Part shown: piece by piece, positions 5,662 to 8,573 of the stretch
How positions within the stretch are numbered: the stretch's first letter is position 1
How the letters are laid out: every line of letters starts with the position of its first letter
Assembly (NCBI GenBank): GCA_017936245.1
Contig: JAGBFY010000444.1
Location: 1-8,573 of the forward strand
Length of the DNA: 8,573 bases
Source: Kiritimatiellia bacterium
GTDB lineage: Bacteria > Verrucomicrobiota > Kiritimatiellia > RFP12 > UBA1067
Direction: 5' to 3'
The notes under the pieces: model-generated
What the model was told of the DNA's origin: nothing
What the model saw: only the letters and a program-made list of their open reading frames with translations
Databases searched by the model: none
Translations under genes and position numbers: made by a program

Positions 5662-8096
5662 TGGCGCTTTTCAAAAATCATATTGAATCGTTTTCGGTCA
5701 GACTGGAACTTAACGGCGAGATCCTCTATGAGGGTATTTCATCTGAACTTCCGTTTCCTCTGCAGATAGGGCGTAGTGATGAATGTTTCTGGAAAGTGCC
5801 TGCGGAAGAACGATCGGTAAGCGTTCTTCATGCCGAGATCTGCATCCGTAAAAAAATGCTGGTCATTCGTGATCTCGGGAGCAGAAACGGTCTGTATGTC
5901 ATGGGAAAGCGGGTTGCAGAGCAGCGACTCGCTCCCGGTGTTCAGGTGGGGATCGGAGGATGTCGTCTCATTGTTGAGCGAAATCAGAATGCACGGGTCG
6001 CGAGGATTCGCCCTTTTCACCGGCTTGAACGTTTAAACGGCGGTACAGGAGGCGCTTTTTATGAATTGCGTGAAGAATCTACTGTTATCGGTTCTGGGGT
6101 GGTGGAAGGGATACCGTGCGCGGACATCCTTGTTTCGCGGCGTCATGCAGAGATTATCCGAAAAGGTGATGATACCTGCTGGATAAAGGATCTTGGCAGC
6201 CGAAACGGCACTTTGGTCAATGGAACGCCGCTTAAGGACTCGGAACGGATGCTTCGAGATGGCGATCTTGTTACAATTGCGGATATCGAGTTCCGTTTTT
6301 GGGATCGCACAGTCGAGCATGTACACGGACGTTTTTTGGTTAAGATATGCATAGCGCTTGTGACGGCGGCGGTGTGCGGCAGTTTGTATCTTGCCTATCA
6401 GACGTTTTTGCCGTCAGCGAAATCAATTCTCAGACGTGTGCAGGCATGTGAGATAGCCGGTGATTTCAAAGGTGCTGAAGTCGCGTTGGAGGAAGCTCTT
6501 CGCGCCCGTGGAGCAGAGCATTATGCTTCTGAAATCGCGCGTAAGAAAAAGGATCTTTCCCGGTGGCAGGTGGCATTGTCGATATGGAAAGAGGCGCAAG
6601 AGGCCATGAATACGCGCTCGTGGATTACAGCAAGTAAACAATTGGGGCCTGTTCTCAATAGTGCGGTGGAATATTGGGGCTGGAATTCCACAGACGCGCC
6701 AAAAGAGAAACTGCGAGCCCGGACAGCAAAAGAAGCAATGGATGTTTTTTTGCATGCTCGGACGGCTTTTTCCGGATCATTCAACGATAGTGAGGCTGGC
6801 GACATCAAAAAGGCTCTTGTATTCCATATCGCCAATATGGAAAGAATGTTGAAAAACTCACTTTGGACTGAAGATGTGCCTACTGGGAAGCTCAGGTTGG
6901 ATATGGATGATCAATGCCGCCGTATGCGACTGTTGGTAGGCTGGTTTGAAGAGATAGATGCCGTGATGACATCGTTTTCGATTCCCGATCGTAATCGTGT
7001 GACGATTCCGATGGTGATGAAAACTTTTGATGCTATTCGTCCTGCAATCGCTAAAATGCAGAAAATCTGTCAAGAACAGACCGATGCGGTCAAAGGCGCT
7101 CAAATTCTTGCTCAAAAGGAAGGTCGTAAATTTGTGGCTTCTCCGCTCGTGGAACAGCATGCGCAGAGATATCTTCCGATTCTTGAGAAATTTCTTGAGA
7201 CGCGTGAGTATCTGCTTGGTCAATTGACCGCGGTTGTGAGAGGCGAAAATCCGGCTTCGGGTGTCCCTTCGTTGCCGACAGAAGGACAGTGCGCCGTGCA
7301 TCCATTATTTGCTGCGCTTAAATATTCAGTGATGAGAATGTTGGAAATGCTGTCGTCAGAAGTTGCGCCCAATGTGCAGGACCAGCTTGGAAGGTTTGGC
7401 AACTGGAAACTTACAGATGGTTTTTCTCACGAGGCATTGCAGATATTGACAGATGAAGGTAGAATGAATGAGGTTTTTGCAATTAGAGCTCTTTCTGGGG
7501 CGCGACCATCTGGCTCGAGGTCGGATCCTGCCGATGAATATGATAGGTTGCTTGGTTTTGAACTGTTCGCTGAGTTTCTTCGGAATGTCGATGTTGAGCG
7601 CAGATATCCGGCTTCACGGGATTTAGGCGTGTCAGAATCGTTGATGGAGAGCGTCTGTCGTCTGTTTGCTCAAATTGATCGGTTCAAGGCGTTTTTACAG
7701 CGTGAGGATATACAATTTCTTCAATCGCTTGATGTTGCCGACAACCGGATAGCGGAGACTGGACGGCTGGTCATGGCGATAGACTCCAAGCGCCAGCTTC
7801 TATTTGATGCGTACTGGAATTCAGAGGCTTCGGATCTTCGTCGCCGGATAATTTCCAGAGGCATTGCGCTTGCCCTTGATGCCGGACGCACGCTTGGCGA
7901 GGATGCGGCTCTGGAAATCCGTGCCGATATGCGCAAACTTTCTGATGAAATCAAACGTCTCAAAAGTAAGATTGACTCCGATCCAGACAATGTTGATGAA
8001 TATCGCAGGCGTATCCTCGCAGTCGGCATTCCTGGATTGAATGGTTTCAATGCATACTGGGATCAGGTGATGCGCAGGAAAGGAGGCGGGCGGTGA
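5661..8096 (+). CDS. Large bitopic protein with two N-terminal FHA domains and a helical periplasmic region
   Basis: No named family is recognised (811 aa). FHA-1 (about 30-106) has every classical residue: GR 37-38, SVLH 54-57 and LGSRNG 72-77. FHA-2 (about 138-215) has VSRRH 158-162 and LGSRNGTLVNG 178-188, but its first motif reads GS (144-145), so the phosphopeptide-binding Arg is Ser. One membrane span follows (about 225-246, VKICIALVTAAVCGSLYL). The remaining 560 residues are predicted by eye to be almost all helical. They begin with a TPR-like repeat (GDFKGAEVALEEALRARG, 267-284), and F(D/N)AYW occurs twice near the end (715-719 and 796-800). The C-terminus is basic. The start is ATG 5661, overlapping the previous TAA by one base with GGTGG at 5651-5655; GTG 5652 would add three residues but is too close to AAAGGG. 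The two-FHA, single-span plan and size recall chlamydial SctD (CdsD). The TPR-like helices might replace TadD. Both ideas are inference. Confidence 0.82.
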   Translation: MALFKNHIESFSVRLELNGEILYEGISSELPFPLQIGRSDECFWKVPAEERSVSVLHAEICIRKKMLVIRDLGSRNGLYVMGKRVAEQRLAPGVQVGIGGCRLIVERNQNARVARIRPFHRLERLNGGTGGAFYELREESTVIGSGVVEGIPCADILVSRRHAEIIRKGDDTCWIKDLGSRNGTLVNGTPLKDSERMLRDGDLVTIADIEFRFWDRTVEHVHGRFLVKICIALVTAAVCGSLYLAYQTFLPSAKSILRRVQACEIAGDFKGAEVALEEALRARGAEHYASEIARKKKDLSRWQVALSIWKEAQEAMNTRSWITASKQLGPVLNSAVEYWGWNSTDAPKEKLRARTAKEAMDVFLHARTAFSGSFNDSEAGDIKKALVFHIANMERMLKNSLWTEDVPTGKLRLDMDDQCRRMRLLVGWFEEIDAVMTSFSIPDRNRVTIPMVMKTFDAIRPAIAKMQKICQEQTDAVKGAQILAQKEGRKFVASPLVEQHAQRYLPILEKFLETREYLLGQLTAVVRGENPASGVPSLPTEGQCAVHPLFAALKYSVMRMLEMLSSEVAPNVQDQLGRFGNWKLTDGFSHEALQILTDEGRMNEVFAIRALSGARPSGSRSDPADEYDRLLGFELFAEFLRNVDVERRYPASRDLGVSESLMESVCRLFAQIDRFKAFLQREDIQFLQSLDVADNRIAETGRLVMAIDSKRQLLFDAYWNSEASDLRRRIISRGIALALDAGRTLGEDAALEIRADMRKLSDEIKRLKSKIDSDPDNVDEYRRRILAVGIPGLNGFNAYWDQVMRRKGGGR
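8081..8086 (+). promoter_or_regulatory. Strong ribosome binding site for the first prepilin
   Basis: A full AGGAGG consensus lies 6 bases before the GTG at 8093, inside the end of the preceding gene. It supports the unusual GTG start and therefore the very short prepilin leader. No ATG in the same frame is seen in the preceding 60 or so bases. Confidence 0.8.
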
Positions 8097-8287
8097 GAGG
8101 CTGCGATTCTGGTTCGGTGCTGATGGAATATCTTGTCGTCACGATGGCAATCGGCGTGGTTATGGTCGTTGTGTGGCATACGCAGATATATGACAGCGCA
8201 AAAGGAGAATATGTTGGACAATTTGGTTTAGGGCTGAAAGCAATGTTCCAGCGGGTGTTGGGATATGTTGCACTCCCGATTCCATAA
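8093..8287 (+). CDS. Flp-type prepilin with a very short leader
   Basis: This is a 64-residue protein with the Flp prepilin processing motif G/XXXXEY: DSG then SVLMEY, so cleavage is expected after Gly7. That leaves Glu at +5 and Tyr at +6 of the mature chain, both conserved in Flp pilins, followed by a hydrophobic helix (about 14-27, VVTMAIGVVMVVVW). The mature form would be 57 residues, with a C-terminal part (28-64) that is amphipathic and ends in ALPIP. The leader is only seven residues with one Arg, shorter than usual Flp leaders. The start GTG overlaps the previous stop (GTGA) and has AGGAGG upstream. It may be a minor or tip pilin beside the longer paralogue downstream, or a second major pilin. 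Processing needs a TadV/CpaA-type prepilin peptidase, which is not in this window. Confidence 0.85.
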   Translation: MRGCDSGSVLMEYLVVTMAIGVVMVVVWHTQIYDSAKGEYVGQFGLGLKAMFQRVLGYVALPIP

Positions 8288-8295
8288 AAACACAA

Positions 8296-8300
8296 AGGAG
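8296..8300 (+). promoter_or_regulatory. Ribosome binding site of the second prepilin gene
   Basis: AGGAG lies 7 bases before the ATG at 8308, in a 20-base A-rich spacer between the two prepilin genes. The spacer holds no visible terminator or promoter. Confidence 0.75.
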
Positions 8301-8307
8301 AATAAAA

Positions 8308-8573
8308 ATGGATAAAGCGACAAAAAAAAGATTGCGCGTCAAGCGTGCTAAAAATTCTGCGCTCGGACGGATGTTCTGCCGCCTTCTCGGCGATCAGACG
8401 GGTGCCGTGATGATGGAATATATCGTTCTTGCGGTTCTGTTGGTGGCAGCGACCGTTGGTATCGTTGTTGTTTTTGGGCGCAATATGCGTGCTCAGTGGT
8501 ACACGGCTATGATGGCGATGATTGGTAAAACTGGTAAGGCGAAGGATAACGCAACTGATGTTCAAGGAGCCGC
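8308..8573 (+). CDS. flp: Flp-type prepilin, 3' end beyond the window
   Basis: The frame is open from ATG 8308 to the right edge, with 88 complete codons and no stop. It begins with a 32-residue leader rich in Lys and Arg (KKRLRVKRAK, 6-15) that ends QTG. The mature start AVMMEY follows, with Glu at +5 and Tyr at +6, and then a hydrophobic helix (39-57, ending VGIVVVFG). This is the Flp pilin signature (cleavage after Gly32), and the segment is closely similar to that of the preceding gene (GSVLMEY against GAVMMEY), so the two are probably paralogues. The mature protein visible so far is 56 residues, with a Met-rich stretch AMMAMIG (67-73) followed by a polar tail. The good AGGAG site and long basic leader suggest this is the main shaft subunit. 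The length beyond the edge is unknown. Confidence 0.88.
   Translation, partial: MDKATKKRLRVKRAKNSALGRMFCRLLGDQTGAVMMEYIVLAVLLVAATVGIVVVFGRNMRAQWYTAMMAMIGKTGKAKDNATDVQGA

Noticed and set aside
6858..7301. Minus-strand open frame of 147 residues inside the two-FHA protein
   Set aside because: It is antisense to a continuous 811-residue frame and has a His/Arg-rich shadow composition.
4045..8096. The two bitopic FHA proteins as evidence of a true type III or type VI secretion system
   Set aside because: No export gate, needle, sheath or type III/VI ATPase is present; the motor, platform and pilins are all of Tad type, so only an architectural likeness is claimed.
8288..8307. Possible promoter or terminator in the A-rich spacer before the second pilin
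   Set aside because: It is only 20 bases long, without a hairpin; it is explained by the AGGAG ribosome site and its spacer.
8047..8565. Minus-strand open frame of 172 residues across the pilin genes
   Set aside because: It covers two plus-strand prepilins with intact processing motifs and good ribosome sites; the reverse translation is low-complexity and resembles no known protein.

Overview
The window lies inside one continuous plus-strand operon for a Tad-type (tight adherence, type IVc pilus) machine, a relative of type II secretion. It is cut at both ends. Eight coding sequences follow one another with gaps of at most about 23 bases or with short start/stop overlaps. I see no RNA gene, mobile element, CRISPR array, terminator or internal promoter, and no stretch over 300 bases lacks a gene.

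Layout: the 3' end of a divergent outer-membrane secretin (1-536); a CpaF/TadA secretion ATPase with an FHA domain fused to its N-terminus (560-2263); the inner-membrane platform proteins TadB (2278-3147) and TadC (3161-4048); a bitopic membrane protein with a cytoplasmic FHA domain and a large periplasmic part (4045-5661); a second bitopic protein with two FHA domains and about 560 helical periplasmic residues (5661-8096); and two small Flp-type prepilins, one complete (8093-8287) and one running off the right edge (8308-8573).

Proposed working: the ATPase powers the TadB/TadC platform, which extrudes mature Flp pilin through the secretin. The unusual part is the set of four FHA domains in three proteins around this core. 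The two bitopic FHA proteins occupy the place where a standard tad operon carries tadD and other accessory genes. Their plan (cytoplasmic FHA, one membrane span, large periplasmic part) is that of the SctD/YscD inner-ring proteins of type III secretion, most like the two-FHA chlamydial version. They may form an inner-membrane ring joining the platform to the secretin; this is inference from architecture only.

Organism: a diderm bacterium, because of the secretin. Base composition looks balanced (about half G+C by eye). The divergent, FHA-rich Tad locus would suit a PVC-group lineage (Verrucomicrobiota, Lentisphaerota, Kiritimatiellota), but this is a weak guess with no phylogenetic marker in the window.
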